From a virus, in the IMG/VR virus record IMGVR_UViG_3300037070_006243, positions 1 through 52,486 of that record: a DNA stretch of 52,486 bases; one strand, 5' to 3'. The first letter of the stretch is position 1, and the number at the start of each line of letters is the position of its first letter. Shown here one piece after another: positions 1-7,720 of this stretch. Position numbers and translations under genes: made by a program. The notes beneath the pieces are model-generated. The model saw only the letters and a program-made list of their open reading frames with translations. It did not search any database and was not told the origin of the DNA.

Positions 1-294
1 GCCCTGATGAGGTGCGGAACCCGTATAACCATCATGCTGTGTACGCTCGAAGGTTATACGCTCAATATTCAGCCCATTCTTCCGACGGATGTCCCACGGA
101 TCGCGGACGAGCGCGGGATTTTCGTCGTCTTGGTTCATGATAGTTACGCGGTTGGCCGACCAGTTCTTAACCGCGAAAGAGGTAACGGCGCCGGTAAATG
201 ATCCGGGGGCAAGTTTTATCTCATCCCCAAGCCCGGCACCGGATTCGAGCGCGGCTTGGAGTTGGGCGCCGTTTGCGCAGTTGATCGTGACCAT
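1..294 (-). CDS. Tailspike, N-terminal part (continues at right end of window)
   Basis: These are the first 98 codons of a 1136-residue tailspike whose remainder is 49243-52360. The ATG at 294 overlaps the stop of the upstream gene as TAATG. The protein begins MVTINCANGAQLQAALESG, a usual opening of a right-handed beta-helix (pectate-lyase-like) spike, where a short capping segment leads into strand-turn repeats. There is no classical T7 fibre anchor domain, so attachment to the virion is presumably through this short N-terminus or through the small tail proteins encoded just upstream. The piece is truncated here only by the arbitrary linearisation of the circle. Confidence 0.85.
   Translation of the reverse strand, partial: MVTINCANGAQLQAALESGAGLGDEIKLAPGSFTGAVTSFAVKNWSANRVTIMNQDDENPALVRDPWDIRRKNGLNIERITFERTQHDGYTGSAPHQG
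2..127. repeat. Terminal redundancy, left copy
   Basis: These 126 bases are identical to 52361-52486. Joining the copies keeps the tailspike reading frame open. The base just before the repeat differs (G at 1, A at 52360), a synonymous wobble change in a Gly codon (GGC or GGT on the minus strand). The length fits a k-1 overlap from a circular assembly graph better than a true terminal repeat. Confidence 0.9.
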
Positions 295-875
295 TACCTA
301 GCCCATCCATAAATTGTCCAGCATTCGGCGCTGGAGCTTAACGTGAAGGAACCGCCTGGGTAGGATGCGAGTTCTTGCGGGCCGATCCAACGGTGACGGG
401 ATAAGCTGCTCGTAGAGGTTGCCTGTACCGTACCTAGGCCGAGGTCGTCTGAACTAACCGTGCGGCTAGCGGTTTCGGTGAAGGTAGAGACGAAGAAGCG
501 TCCGCCGTGACGGAGTTGTCGGACAGCGGGAATGGTGAAAACGGTGCCGGTTGCTACTTGAATTGCCGCGCCGAAAAGTTCAAACGCTCCGCGGAAGCCG
601 AACCGTTGAAAGGCGGAGGCAACAGCTACGGAGCAGGTAACGTTTACGGCGTCGGACGGTGCGCGGAACCAAGCTGCGTCGCCGGCGCTTGTTGCACTTG
701 GCGAGGATGCTCCGGTGAGTGCAATTGCTCCGGCGTTACTAATTGGGCGAGCGCTGGCTGTAAAGTTGTGAGTGAAGCCGACAACGACATCTCCGATCAA
801 GCTGTTGGCGAACCCAACTGTATCGACTGAGCCGCTAGTTCCGTCAGTGATGTATGAAACTGCGCGGTAGCCCAT
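294..875 (-). CDS. Tail accessory protein, unknown
   Basis: This 193-residue protein is rich in Ser, Thr, Ala and Gly and looks all-beta. It has no signal peptide or membrane segment, and I do not recognise a family. It sits in a co-directional run between the tail fibre and tailspike genes. Its ATG overlaps the stop of the gene before it (TAATG at 875), and the tailspike start overlaps its own stop in the same way, which points to translational coupling. A tail decoration, adaptor or receptor-binding role is inferred from position and composition only. Confidence 0.7.
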   Translation of the reverse strand: MGYRAVSYITDGTSGSVDTVGFANSLIGDVVVGFTHNFTASARPISNAGAIALTGASSPSATSAGDAAWFRAPSDAVNVTCSVAVASAFQRFGFRGAFELFGAAIQVATGTVFTIPAVRQLRHGGRFFVSTFTETASRTVSSDDLGLGTVQATSTSSLSRHRWIGPQELASYPGGSFTLSSSAECWTIYGWAR

Positions 876-1420
876 TAGATACGGCCTACTTCTTGCCAGC
901 GCGCCTGAAAGTTGGTCGTCTGCGGGCCGGTTAGGGTGAAGCCAAGCACTCCGAGCGCAGTGATGACGTCGGTGTAAACCTTGTCTGTTTCTTCGTTAGA
1001 GAGGTAGGCAGCGGCTTTCTTCTGGCGCTTGGCGTCACGGAACTGCGCATCAGTGAGGCCATCAGAAGGCGCGGATGCGTTCATCGCGTTTGTAACGGCG
1101 AGCCGTAGTGCATCCTTCTGGGCTTGTGGCAGCCCTTTAACCAACGTAAACCACTCCGGCCCGGTGAGGTTGAACTCGGTCGCGAGTTGGTCACGAGTGG
1201 TTGGCGTGCGCGTCACCGTCGTCGCCTGGAAGGTGATGATTGTCTCAGTGATAATGTGGGTATTACTTCCGGTGACGGTGCTGACCGGAGCTGCGTCGAT
1301 GACCGCTTTCCAAACCGCTCCAGTTGACGCCTTCGGTACGTGCGCAGCAACCCACTCCGGGGTTACATTCTCGTATTTGTCGATGACATTTCCGGGAAAA
1401 ACTAGTGCGTAAAGTGCCAT
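875..1420 (-). CDS. Tail-region protein, unknown
   Basis: The 181-residue protein has a short beta-rich N-terminal segment (MALYALVFPGNVIDKYENVT) of the type often seen in phage tail accessory proteins. A Thr-rich stretch follows at about residues 55-75, then a mostly helical, charged C-terminal half. No catalytic motif is visible. It lies 2 nt after the preceding gene and overlaps the next as TAATG, so it belongs to the tail accessory operon. A structural or assembly function is likely but unproven. Confidence 0.7.
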   Translation of the reverse strand: MALYALVFPGNVIDKYENVTPEWVAAHVPKASTGAVWKAVIDAAPVSTVTGSNTHIITETIITFQATTVTRTPTTRDQLATEFNLTGPEWFTLVKGLPQAQKDALRLAVTNAMNASAPSDGLTDAQFRDAKRQKKAAAYLSNEETDKVYTDVITALGVLGFTLTGPQTTNFQARWQEVGRI

Positions 1421-1422
1421 GA

Positions 1423-2649
1423 TTATGCATCCGTCGCTGCGTTGGAGGTGTAGGTACCGCTGATATGGGTAACGATCGCGTCCTGCGCGAGGTCGTCGTT
1501 ACCGGCGGTGCCGTTGCCGTCTACGTCTCGAGAAAGCCGACCAGCGATAGTTTTACCATTCGCGGGAGTGTTGGCGGCGGTTACTGCGCCGGTGGCATCG
1601 GAAACATAGCGAGTCATTGCAGTTGCGCCGTCGTCGACTACGCGTACCGCGGTTCCCCACGAACCGTCAAGAGCTTCGGCGTTCCCGATTGCTTGAAGCT
1701 CGAAGCACCAAGTGACCGTGGCGGTGGCGTTTGAGGTGACGTGATACCAGTGAACCTGGAAGGTGAAAGTTCCGTTGTTGTATTTCTTCGGAAGTTTAAT
1801 GTCGAAGTGGGCAAAAGCATCTGAAGCGGTTGGGAAGGCCCAGCCAACGAGCATTTTATCGTTGGTGGCAGTCTCGGCAAAAACTGGAGAAGCACCAGCA
1901 GTTACCGCTCCAGTCATTTCGTGAGCGTAAATGGTGAAGTCGGTTACGCCCTGGGCAATCATGGCGTCGAGTTGGGTTTGGATGGCGGAGGTTACGCCAT
2001 CAAGATAAGACATCTCTGTGGGGGTGATAGTTGCCGCACCGGCGAGGATGTTGTTGGAGTTCATATCCAACGTGCCACCAAGCTGCGGTGAGGTGTCGTC
2101 TACGAGATCACCACCGCCATCACTTCCGCCGCCGATGAGAAGTGCTCGATTGTCACCGCTGACGTTGGTGATAACTAGAACTCGACGTTCGCCGTCCGGA
2201 ATGACAAGAGGGAAGGTGAAGTTAATTGTGGTGTCGAAGATCGCGGTGGAGGTAAAGGTAGTTTCCTGACCGCTTGCAAAAAGTTCAAGAAATCGGGGGA
2301 AGGAATTGAGACCGGTGGCGGAGGCGATATCGACGGTGGCCTCGGCGGCGGTTACTAATCCACCCCAGAATGTTGCGCCGTCGATGTCAACTTCGCTCGA
2401 AACGATTGGGATTTCTTGATAGAGGTAGGCGGCGCCCATGCCTTCGGAGGTTAGAAGTTTCAACCCCGCTGCGAAGTTCCAGAAATTCTCGTCAGTTGCG
2501 AGGGATCCCGCGGCGCCGCCAAGGCCGAGGGGGATGGCAAGCCGCGCTCCGTATGTGGCAAGGTCCGCGCCTCCCGCGGTGATAAGAGCTTGGAGGGCGA
2601 CGGAGTTACGAAGGGCGGCTGCCAGTTCGCCTAGTTCTTTATCGGCCAT
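1423..2649 (-). CDS. Tail fibre-like protein
   Basis: This 408-residue virion protein carries two motifs typical of phage fibre proteins: SPQLGGTLDMNSNNI near residue 187, the PQLGG-LD-N repeat, and MSYLDGVTSAIQTQLDA about 20 residues later. Both usually mark the start of a trimeric fibre shaft. The N-terminal 130 residues are Ala/Gly-rich and the C-terminal 160 are beta-rich (HWYHVTSNATATVTW). There is no S74 chaperone or enzyme motif. It follows the 2653-3141 gene after 3 nt. It probably builds a secondary fibre or an adaptor next to the T7-like fibre encoded upstream. Confidence 0.75.
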   Translation of the reverse strand: MADKELGELAAALRNSVALQALITAGGADLATYGARLAIPLGLGGAAGSLATDENFWNFAAGLKLLTSEGMGAAYLYQEIPIVSSEVDIDGATFWGGLVTAAEATVDIASATGLNSFPRFLELFASGQETTFTSTAIFDTTINFTFPLVIPDGERRVLVITNVSGDNRALLIGGGSDGGGDLVDDTSPQLGGTLDMNSNNILAGAATITPTEMSYLDGVTSAIQTQLDAMIAQGVTDFTIYAHEMTGAVTAGASPVFAETATNDKMLVGWAFPTASDAFAHFDIKLPKKYNNGTFTFQVHWYHVTSNATATVTWCFELQAIGNAEALDGSWGTAVRVVDDGATAMTRYVSDATGAVTAANTPANGKTIAGRLSRDVDGNGTAGNDDLAQDAIVTHISGTYTSNAATDA

Positions 2650-2652
2650 GGA

Positions 2653-3141
2653 CTACGCCTCTACGTAAATGGTCATGGGTTCGAGGGCGACGTTTAGCAC
2701 GTTACCGTCGGGGATGTCGTTTAGGTCGGTGTCGATTACGAGGTTTTGGAGTTCCTGAATCGTGCCTGGAATCACCACATCTTCGGAGATTTCGTTCCCG
2801 GTCACACCCTGTGCGTTCTTTGTGCGAACTTTGATGGTCGCGGTTGTACCCCAGAGGGAGACGTAGACCTCGGTGGTGTAGAACTCGGAATCCGCGGGAT
2901 CGACCAGGGTTTGCCAACCGTCTACAGAGTTCCACCATTCAAGTATGCCGAGGGTTCCGGCGTTGTCCCCCTGAACCACAGCGTCCCCCCAATCAACGGC
3001 GGAGATGTCGGTCGTGAAATCGACCTCTCCATCATTGACCCCCGGTTCGATCTCTGAGGCGAAGCCAGAGGGACGGTCGCGCTGCGCCGTCACCTCCGCG
3101 GTGTTCGCCCAAGTTACGAGGTTGAGTCCGATGCAGATCAT
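2653..3141 (-). CDS. Small tail-region protein, unknown
   Basis: This is a 162-residue protein with ATG at 3141 overlapping the upstream stop (TAATG). The frame is open further upstream, but that extension would lie over the real gene at 3141-4004 and has an Arg/His-rich composition, so the shorter start was chosen. The middle part (DSEFYTTEVYVSLWGTTAT) resembles an Ig-like beta-sandwich strand pattern. No family was recognised. A tail accessory role is inferred from position. Confidence 0.65.
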   Translation of the reverse strand: MICIGLNLVTWANTAEVTAQRDRPSGFASEIEPGVNDGEVDFTTDISAVDWGDAVVQGDNAGTLGILEWWNSVDGWQTLVDPADSEFYTTEVYVSLWGTTATIKVRTKNAQGVTGNEISEDVVIPGTIQELQNLVIDTDLNDIPDGNVLNVALEPMTIYVEA

Positions 3142-4004
3142 TACACGCGGTTCTGTTCGACCTTGATGTAGTCGATGGTAGCGATTCGCTGCGCGGTTCC
3201 GCGGTTGCCGATGACGATCGCCGGGGTGAGGGCAACGGTTGTGGTTACGGCGGCGGCGACGGAGCCCATGGAGACACCGTTGATGAAGCCCTCGACCACG
3301 CCGGCGGCGGAAACCTCGATGCGCAGGTGGATGTAGGTGTCGGCAACGAGGGCAGTGCCAGAGACTACCGGGGTGACATCGGTTCCGTTTGCGACGCCGC
3401 CGAGGGTAAGCATGTCCACGGTTGCGTCTGTGTCGAAGATAATCCCGCAAGCATCGGTAGCGTCGGAGAGCGGATCGGCGGCAAGCATGTAGATTGGACA
3501 CTCGACGGTCGTAACCGCGACGTCGGTGAAGCCCATGAAGAGATAGACCGCGGTGATGGCGTCAACCTTCAGCCGTGCTTCCATCGCGAGGCCGCCGGAG
3601 TTGGCTTTCCACGCCAGCCCGATTCCGTTGAGGACAGAGTTGTTCGCGGCGTGGGTGTCGTCGGCGGTGCTGGATTTCAGTGTGACGGTTCCGTTAAGAG
3701 CCGCGGCAACGGTTGTCGCAACCTGAGTGCCTGAACCACTCCCGGCGGTGGTGACCCATGTATCCGCGGGACCAGCGTCTCCGATCGCCCACGTACCGAA
3801 GAAGTCTTCGTAAAGGACGTACTTGGTGCCGAGGGCGAGGTCGTTCAGTTTCAACCCAAGGGCGGCGGAAAGGGCGGTGAGGGCCGCGACAGAACGATCC
3901 GTGCTCGCTTCCGCGCGAAGGGCTTCGAGACCACCCGCGAATATTCTGGTTGCGGCGTCGGCGCTGCGAAGGTCGACAGATTCGGCGGCAGAATACGGCG
4001 GCAT
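3141..4004 (-). CDS. Virion protein with lectin-like beta-sandwich
   Basis: This 287-residue protein has an Ala-rich helical N-terminus (residues 1-60), then about 220 residues of alternating strands with the look of a concanavalin-like jelly roll (GLAMEARLKVDAITAVYLFMGF, later YIHLRIEVSAAGVVEGFING). Such domains in phages commonly bind glycans or cap fibres. It is encoded directly after the tail fibre with no gap, and overlaps the next gene as TAATG. The carbohydrate-binding function is an inference from fold-like pattern only. Confidence 0.65.
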   Translation of the reverse strand: MPPYSAAESVDLRSADAATRIFAGGLEALRAEASTDRSVAALTALSAALGLKLNDLALGTKYVLYEDFFGTWAIGDAGPADTWVTTAGSGSGTQVATTVAAALNGTVTLKSSTADDTHAANNSVLNGIGLAWKANSGGLAMEARLKVDAITAVYLFMGFTDVAVTTVECPIYMLAADPLSDATDACGIIFDTDATVDMLTLGGVANGTDVTPVVSGTALVADTYIHLRIEVSAAGVVEGFINGVSMGSVAAAVTTTVALTPAIVIGNRGTAQRIATIDYIKVEQNRV

Positions 4005-6155
4005 TTATAGATTCTCCGATAGGTGTTGGAAGGCGAGGATAAGGTCGGGGACGAGCTTGGAGTAGTCGATGGCGTAAGGGATGAACTCGGGATCACCTGG
4101 GCCTGCGATGGAACCGGCACGGACGGCGTAGGGGGCGAGGAGTTCGAGTTCTTGGGCGATAAGCCCACGTCCGGTTTCACCTGTGAGCTCGCCGGTTACG
4201 CCGGAAAGCCAGTCGTAGTCTTTGACGAGCATTGCGCTCACGCGAGCAGCGGCGGCGGCTTTATCAGAGGGGGTTTGGTTGGCTTTGAGCCGACCGTCGG
4301 ATGAGGTGTTGAAGTTGGTTTGACTGTTTACGGATTCGACAGAGCCGACGAGACCGTTGGCGTTGTAGAAACGGTTATGGTTGGCGGAACTTGTACCGGT
4401 GCGGGACGAATCCATCGTCGTCGCGGAATTAAGTAACTTCCCCGAAGTCACACCAGTGGCGGAAAAGGTTCCGACGTTGTGGAGGGTCATACGCTGCAGC
4501 GGACCCGCGGAGTCGCTGTAGATGACTCCGGTTGCGCCGGGGTAGTTTAGCTCGTCCACGCCAGAAACGTCCGCGAGGAGTAGGACGCCAGGGGAGGCAT
4601 TTTTACCTGTAGCACCCTCGGTGAAGACACTACCGCCGCCGGAGTTCATAACGATGGAAAGACCGCCGCAACCGGAAAGGTCACAATCTTCGAGGGCGAC
4701 GTGGGAACCTTGGCTGACAACGATGGCGTCGTCCCCGGCTCCAGAGAAATCGCTATCCGAACAACGACAATCTGCGCCAAGAACTGCGCGGAGGGCGGTG
4801 CCGGCGGCGCCTGAACAATCCGCGGCGGTCATGGCAAGGTAGGCGCGGTGGACCTCAACACCGTCGGCGCCGGAATTGGTGAGAGTGGCGTCGATTAGGT
4901 TGACAACGGAAGCACGAGAGATGAAGACCATTGAATCGCCGGAGCCGGCGGCCCGGACATCGGCGTCGGCTTGGCCTGCGTCAACTGTGCAACCTTGGAA
5001 AGTTGCATTCGATCCTTGCTGAATACGAAGGGCCGGACCACCAGAGCCGCTCCAAACAGTGTTAAGGGCGTAGATTCGAGAACCCTGGCAGTAGAGGCCA
5101 CAAACACCGGTGTTGATAACCCCGCAATCTTCGAGAATTTTAACACGAGAATTTTGAGCGTAGATGCCATGCCCCCAGTAATCTGGGTCGCCTCGGGGCG
5201 AGTCCATATCGAACTTGCATGCAATGGTTGGGGCTAGGCAGTTGGAGAAGACGAAGAGGTTTTGAGATGAATCAAATACCGCGCTGGCTTCACCCGGAAG
5301 GTCGGAATTGTCGACGCCGACGAAGCTGGGGCTTAGAGTAACTGTGGCGGACCCTGGGGTGCCGAGATCTCCGGCGTAGGCTATCTCGAAGGCGGAGAAG
5401 TCGCCGTTCTCGAGGCGAAGCCCTGTTGCCGGTTGGTGCCCGTCTTCGATCATGAGGGTGATCTTGTCGCGGGTACGACCGTTTACGCGCTTGGATATTT
5501 CGTTAATTGCGGCGTCGAGGGTGGGGAAGGTTGTTGGGATGTAGTAGGTTACGGCGTCTTTGTGCCCGACGGTTATGTCTACGAGGCGTGCCCAGTAGGA
5601 GTTGCTGGAGTAGGTTTCCGGGTCCCGAGCCGGGAGGGTATGTGCGACGCGGCAAACGTACATCACGCCATCGCTCACCACGATATCATCCGCAACGTAG
5701 GGGTTGCCGGCGATGTAGGCGAGGGATTCGACTGTTTCGAGATCCGGCGGGACTACTGGGGTATAGCCGAGGAGCTGCTGCTGTCGCATGACGGTGAGGT
5801 CGAACTCGCGCTCGATCGCCCGCGGGTCGAAACCGGAGACTGTGTTGAGGTCGATCCCGGTTTGGGTGAACGGCACCCACCGCTCGATCCGAATCTCTAC
5901 CCCGGATGCGATCGGGGACTCTCCGAGGTCACTCGGATACGTGATGGTTCCGCCGAGATACCCATCCGAGGCATCGCCGCTTCCACGGGTGAGCGTGTAT
6001 GATCCCGTGGAAATCTCCACAAACGGATCGTCGCTGCTATCCCGCGAGCTTACGAGAATATGTGAATCCGCGTAAAACCGGAACGAGAAGGGAAAATTCC
6101 TTGTCGCGCCATTCCCGAGCCGATCAACCGATCGGTCTTCCGTCTCAACTGTCAC
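4005..6155 (-). CDS. T7-type tail fibre with C-terminal S74 chaperone
   Basis: The 716-residue fibre has three visible parts. Residues 1-150 match the T7 gp17 N-terminal attachment domain (FPFSFRFYADSHILV, then an E-I-R-I-E-R-W strand and FDLTVMRQQQL). Residues about 200-560 are a right-handed beta-helix with repeated GSRIYAL/GSNATFQGCTV-type turns. Residues 618-716 are a peptidase S74 intramolecular chaperone with the SSDGRLK motif, YDWLSG, and GLIAQELELLAPYAV. S74 domains trimerise the fibre and are then usually self-cleaved at the Ser of that motif. The start is GTG at 6155, preceded by GGAGG. It is the first large gene of the leftward late unit. Confidence 0.92.
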   Translation of the reverse strand: MTVETEDRSVDRLGNGATRNFPFSFRFYADSHILVSSRDSSDDPFVEISTGSYTLTRGSGDASDGYLGGTITYPSDLGESPIASGVEIRIERWVPFTQTGIDLNTVSGFDPRAIEREFDLTVMRQQQLLGYTPVVPPDLETVESLAYIAGNPYVADDIVVSDGVMYVCRVAHTLPARDPETYSSNSYWARLVDITVGHKDAVTYYIPTTFPTLDAAINEISKRVNGRTRDKITLMIEDGHQPATGLRLENGDFSAFEIAYAGDLGTPGSATVTLSPSFVGVDNSDLPGEASAVFDSSQNLFVFSNCLAPTIACKFDMDSPRGDPDYWGHGIYAQNSRVKILEDCGVINTGVCGLYCQGSRIYALNTVWSGSGGPALRIQQGSNATFQGCTVDAGQADADVRAAGSGDSMVFISRASVVNLIDATLTNSGADGVEVHRAYLAMTAADCSGAAGTALRAVLGADCRCSDSDFSGAGDDAIVVSQGSHVALEDCDLSGCGGLSIVMNSGGGSVFTEGATGKNASPGVLLLADVSGVDELNYPGATGVIYSDSAGPLQRMTLHNVGTFSATGVTSGKLLNSATTMDSSRTGTSSANHNRFYNANGLVGSVESVNSQTNFNTSSDGRLKANQTPSDKAAAAARVSAMLVKDYDWLSGVTGELTGETGRGLIAQELELLAPYAVRAGSIAGPGDPEFIPYAIDYSKLVPDLILAFQHLSENL

Positions 6156-6268
6156 CTTAACCTCCGGTGCCGGGGCGCACGTTCCTACGCTCCCTACATC
6201 CTACACCAGAGTCAATCCCTCCGCGGGATGTGTAACAAGAAAGGTGTGTATCCCGTTTTCCACTCTTC

Positions 6269-6297
6269 ATTATATATGAGGGGGAAAAGGGATTTTG
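6269..6297 (-). promoter_or_regulatory. Weak candidate promoter for tail fibre
   Basis: A perfect TATAAT lies on the minus strand at 6269-6274 inside an A/T-rich tract. The -35 position 17 nt upstream reads CAAAAT, which is poor. It could be used with an activator, given the TACACA half-sites just downstream. Confidence 0.3.
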
Positions 6298-6382
6298 GAA
6301 TTTATATGTAATATATTTTGCGAAGGGGGTGGCCGGCGCCAGCTGGGGGTGGGTCTCCGCCGACCCCCACCGGGCCGCAGGG

Positions 6383-6433
6383 TCAGGGAGTCCGGGGCGG
6401 GGGACTCCGTGCCAAGGGGAAAAAGTTTTTCAT
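6383..6433 (-). other. Possible 16-codon leader peptide
   Basis: On the minus strand, GGAGG at 6441-6445 is followed by 7 nt and an ATG at 6433. The frame reads MKNFFPLARSPPPRTP and stops. The perfect hairpin 6387-6408 overlaps its last codons. A ribosome site placed this well in an otherwise non-coding interval suggests a translated leader or attenuator, but the frame is very short and may be chance. Confidence 0.25.
6387..6408 (-). other. Hairpin, 7-bp perfect stem
   Basis: GGAGTCC pairs with GGACTCC across an 8-base G-rich loop. No U-tract follows in the leftward direction, so it is not a classical intrinsic terminator. It may pause transcription or stabilise the 3' end of the 6493-7068 message. 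Confidence 0.5.
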
Positions 6434-6454
6434 CGTTTCACCTCCGGGTTGATG

Positions 6455-6484
6455 TTGCAGCGCGGCGGGATTACCGCGCTGCAA
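6455..6484 (-). other. Hairpin, 11-bp perfect stem after leftward gene
   Basis: TTGCAGCGCGG pairs with CCGCGCTGCAA around an 8-base loop, starting 8 nt after the stop of the gene at 6493. The stem is very stable, but no U-tract follows on the leftward transcript. It is a likely transcript-end stabiliser or partial terminator between the first leftward gene and the fibre gene. Confidence 0.6.
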
Positions 6485-6492
6485 TGGTTAGG

Positions 6493-7068
6493 TCAGAGGA
6501 GATCGTCTTCCTCGAGGTCAACATCAACCGGCGCGGCGGACTGCGCGTCAACGATCACTTGCGCGCGGACCATGAAGCGGTCGGCCTCATCGGCGGCGGC
6601 ATCATGGCGAGTGATGTAGTCGAGGATTGCGGTCCCGTTGGGGTAGGTATTGCCCGACTTCGCGGATGTGGTGAAGTACTTCTTGCCCTTCTCGTGCTGA
6701 GCAGCCTTGGCTTTGATCGCGGCATCCGCGCCCTTGCCGAGCAGGCCAAGGCGGGAGAGGATGTCGGACTCGGCAAGCTTGAGCGCGACCTTCGTGGTTT
6801 CGTCGAGTCCGCCGGTTTCGAACTGCGTGGGATATTGGCCAGCGGTGATCTGGTCTGAAATTTTGACCATAAGCGCCCGCTTGTTGTCGCCCTGAACGTC
6901 CTTCGTCGCGACGGACATTGCCCGCTTGAAACCCAGAACGGCGAGCGTGCGGATCGCGGCCTCGTCGAGGTTCTGGAGGTCGTAATTCGCGGTAACGGTG
7001 GGCGAGCCGGTCGGTTGGGCAAGCTTGAAAGTGAAGGTCTGTGGGCCGGTGAAAGTGTGGTTGGACAT
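6493..7068 (-). CDS. Unknown protein with acidic C-terminal tail
   Basis: This 191-residue protein is the first gene of the leftward unit and is isolated by non-coding DNA on both sides. The N-terminus is beta-like (FTGPQTFTFKLAQPTG), the middle is helical and Lys/Ala-rich, and the last residues (DVDLEEDDLL) are strongly acidic. Acidic tails of this kind are known in ssDNA-binding proteins such as T7 gp2.5, but no OB-fold motif is recognisable, so that is only a thought. The RBS AGGAGCC lies just upstream of ATG 7068. The candidate promoter at 7109-7137 with a palindrome at its -10 would drive it alone, followed by an 11-bp hairpin. Confidence 0.8.
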   Translation of the reverse strand: MSNHTFTGPQTFTFKLAQPTGSPTVTANYDLQNLDEAAIRTLAVLGFKRAMSVATKDVQGDNKRALMVKISDQITAGQYPTQFETGGLDETTKVALKLAESDILSRLGLLGKGADAAIKAKAAQHEKGKKYFTTSAKSGNTYPNGTAILDYITRHDAAADEADRFMVRAQVIVDAQSAAPVDVDLEEDDLL

Positions 7069-7097
7069 GGTAGGCTCCTATCGCAGCCGGGATTGGC

Positions 7098-7112
7098 TGG
7101 TACGTAGTACCA
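7098..7112. promoter_or_regulatory. Operator-like palindrome at leftward promoter
   Basis: TGGTACGTAGTACCA is a perfect 6-bp inverted repeat with a 3-base centre. It overlaps the -10 element and start region of the candidate leftward promoter, as expected for a repressor site. Confidence 0.45.
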
Positions 7113-7137
7113 AATCGGAAAAAGTGAGTCGTGTCAA
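7109..7137 (-). promoter_or_regulatory. Candidate leftward promoter
   Basis: On the minus strand a perfect TTGACA (7132-7137) is followed by 17 nt and TTTGGT (7109-7114). The -35 is consensus and the -10 is weak, which suits a regulated promoter. It would transcribe the 6493-7068 gene and possibly the fibre operon. Confidence 0.45.
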
Positions 7138-7163
7138 TGCACCGACTGGTTAAATACAGGCAG

Positions 7164-7172
7164 TTTTCCACA
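7164..7172 (+). promoter_or_regulatory. DnaA-box-like site
   Basis: TTTTCCACA fits the TTWTNCACA DnaA-box consensus. A second fit, TTATACACA, lies at 7272-7280 at the head of element A. With the A/T-rich inverted repeat at 7446-7520 this suggests a replication origin, though nine-base matches can be chance. Confidence 0.35.
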
Positions 7173-7207
7173 GGTATTTGGGCCGAGGTAACATATTGTG
7201 ATCGCCG

Positions 7208-7250
7208 TCCCGGCAGGGGTCGCGCAATTCGAGGTGTCAATCTGCCGGGA
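7208..7250. repeat. Inverted repeat, 9-bp arms
   Basis: TCCCGGCAG (7208-7216) and CTGCCGGGA (7242-7250) are perfect inverted arms separated by 25 nt. This is a candidate cruciform, RNA stem or paired protein-binding site within the control region. Confidence 0.5.
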
Positions 7251-7283
7251 TAGACTCGCGGGTATCGCCGGTTATACACACAG

Positions 7284-7311
7284 GTGCATCGTACACCCCT
7301 ACACACCCCCT
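7284..7311 (+). promoter_or_regulatory. 28-bp element, copy A
   Basis: The core reads TGCAT, then TACACC, two bases, then TACACAC. It shares 22 of 28 positions with copy D at 42708-42735 (minus), including 15 consecutive bases. It is preceded by TTATACACA at 7272-7280. It points rightward into the control region. Confidence 0.65.
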
Positions 7312-7445
7312 CCCTTGCCCCTACTTAACCGACATCACTCGGACCTTATCCCCAACTTCCCCCTACCCTCTCCCAGTTGTCCCTCCTGCTGGTTTGAGGG
7401 GTGGCATAGGCATACACACGATCCATTTCCGAGGTTCAGTCTCTT

Positions 7446-7520
7446 TCCGAGGTTCTTCTGTTTTTCTTTTCTAAAAATATTTTTTTTTTAGAAAACAGAA
7501 AGAGAGAGAGAGAACCTCGA
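7446..7520. repeat. Large A/T-rich inverted repeat
   Basis: CGAGGTTC arms (7448-7455 and inverted 7512-7519) flank TTTTCTAAAAA / TTTTTTTAGAAAA inner arms around a TA centre, with a purine (GA) run in the right arm. An additional direct copy of TCCGAGGTTC is at 7428-7437 and an additional inverted GAACCTCGA at 7537-7545. It could be a bidirectional terminator, because elements A and E face each other across it, or an origin unwinding element. Confidence 0.55.
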
Positions 7521-7549
7521 CCGAAGGGAAGGCAGGGAACCTCGAAGGG

Positions 7550-7577
7550 ACTTCGTGTGTATGGGGAGGGGATGCCG
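7550..7577 (-). promoter_or_regulatory. 28-bp element, degenerate copy E
   Basis: On the minus strand it reads GGCATC, then a C-rich spacer, then CATACACAC, at the same spacing as in copies A-D. It is the weakest copy (TGCA is GGCA and the central TRCACC is CTCCCC). It points leftward toward the 7068 gene. Confidence 0.4.
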
Positions 7578-7685
7578 GGGGCAATTCCAGCAGGACAGAC
7601 ATGTGGGGGTATGTAGGGGAATTTGGGGATATGGTAGGGGTAATGTCGGTCAAGTAGGGCGTAGGTAGGGAACATACACACCGTA

Positions 7686-7714
7686 TTGCAAGCGCTTCGC
7701 GCATATGATAGTGT
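7686..7714 (+). promoter_or_regulatory. Candidate main rightward early promoter
   Basis: TTGCAA (7686-7691), 17 nt, then TAGTGT (7709-7714) with the extended -10 dinucleotide TG one base upstream. It lies about 50 nt before the first rightward gene, and the predicted start falls in the palindrome at 7721-7735. Confidence 0.5.
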
Positions 7715-7720
7715 GGGGGT

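Larger units (their letters stand above)
6156..6492. other. Non-coding interval before the tail fibre
   Basis: This 337-nt gap lies between the fibre start and the leftward gene at 6493. It holds three hairpins (6455-6484, 6387-6408, and GC-rich structure around 6326-6357), a 16-codon reading frame with a ribosome site, an A/T-rich tract at 6265-6325 with a minus-strand TATAAT at 6269-6274, and two minus-strand TACACA half-sites near 6231-6251 like those of the 28-bp element. Confidence 0.7.

Noticed and set aside
2-127. True direct terminal repeat
   Set aside because: The length of 126 fits an assembly k-mer overlap, and the repeat lies within the tailspike coding sequence, which would be unusual for a packaging end. 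Read-end data are needed.
7500-7512. GA-repeat as microsatellite phase-variation tract
   Set aside because: It lies in non-coding DNA inside the inverted repeat and is not within or near a start codon, so there is no frame to switch.
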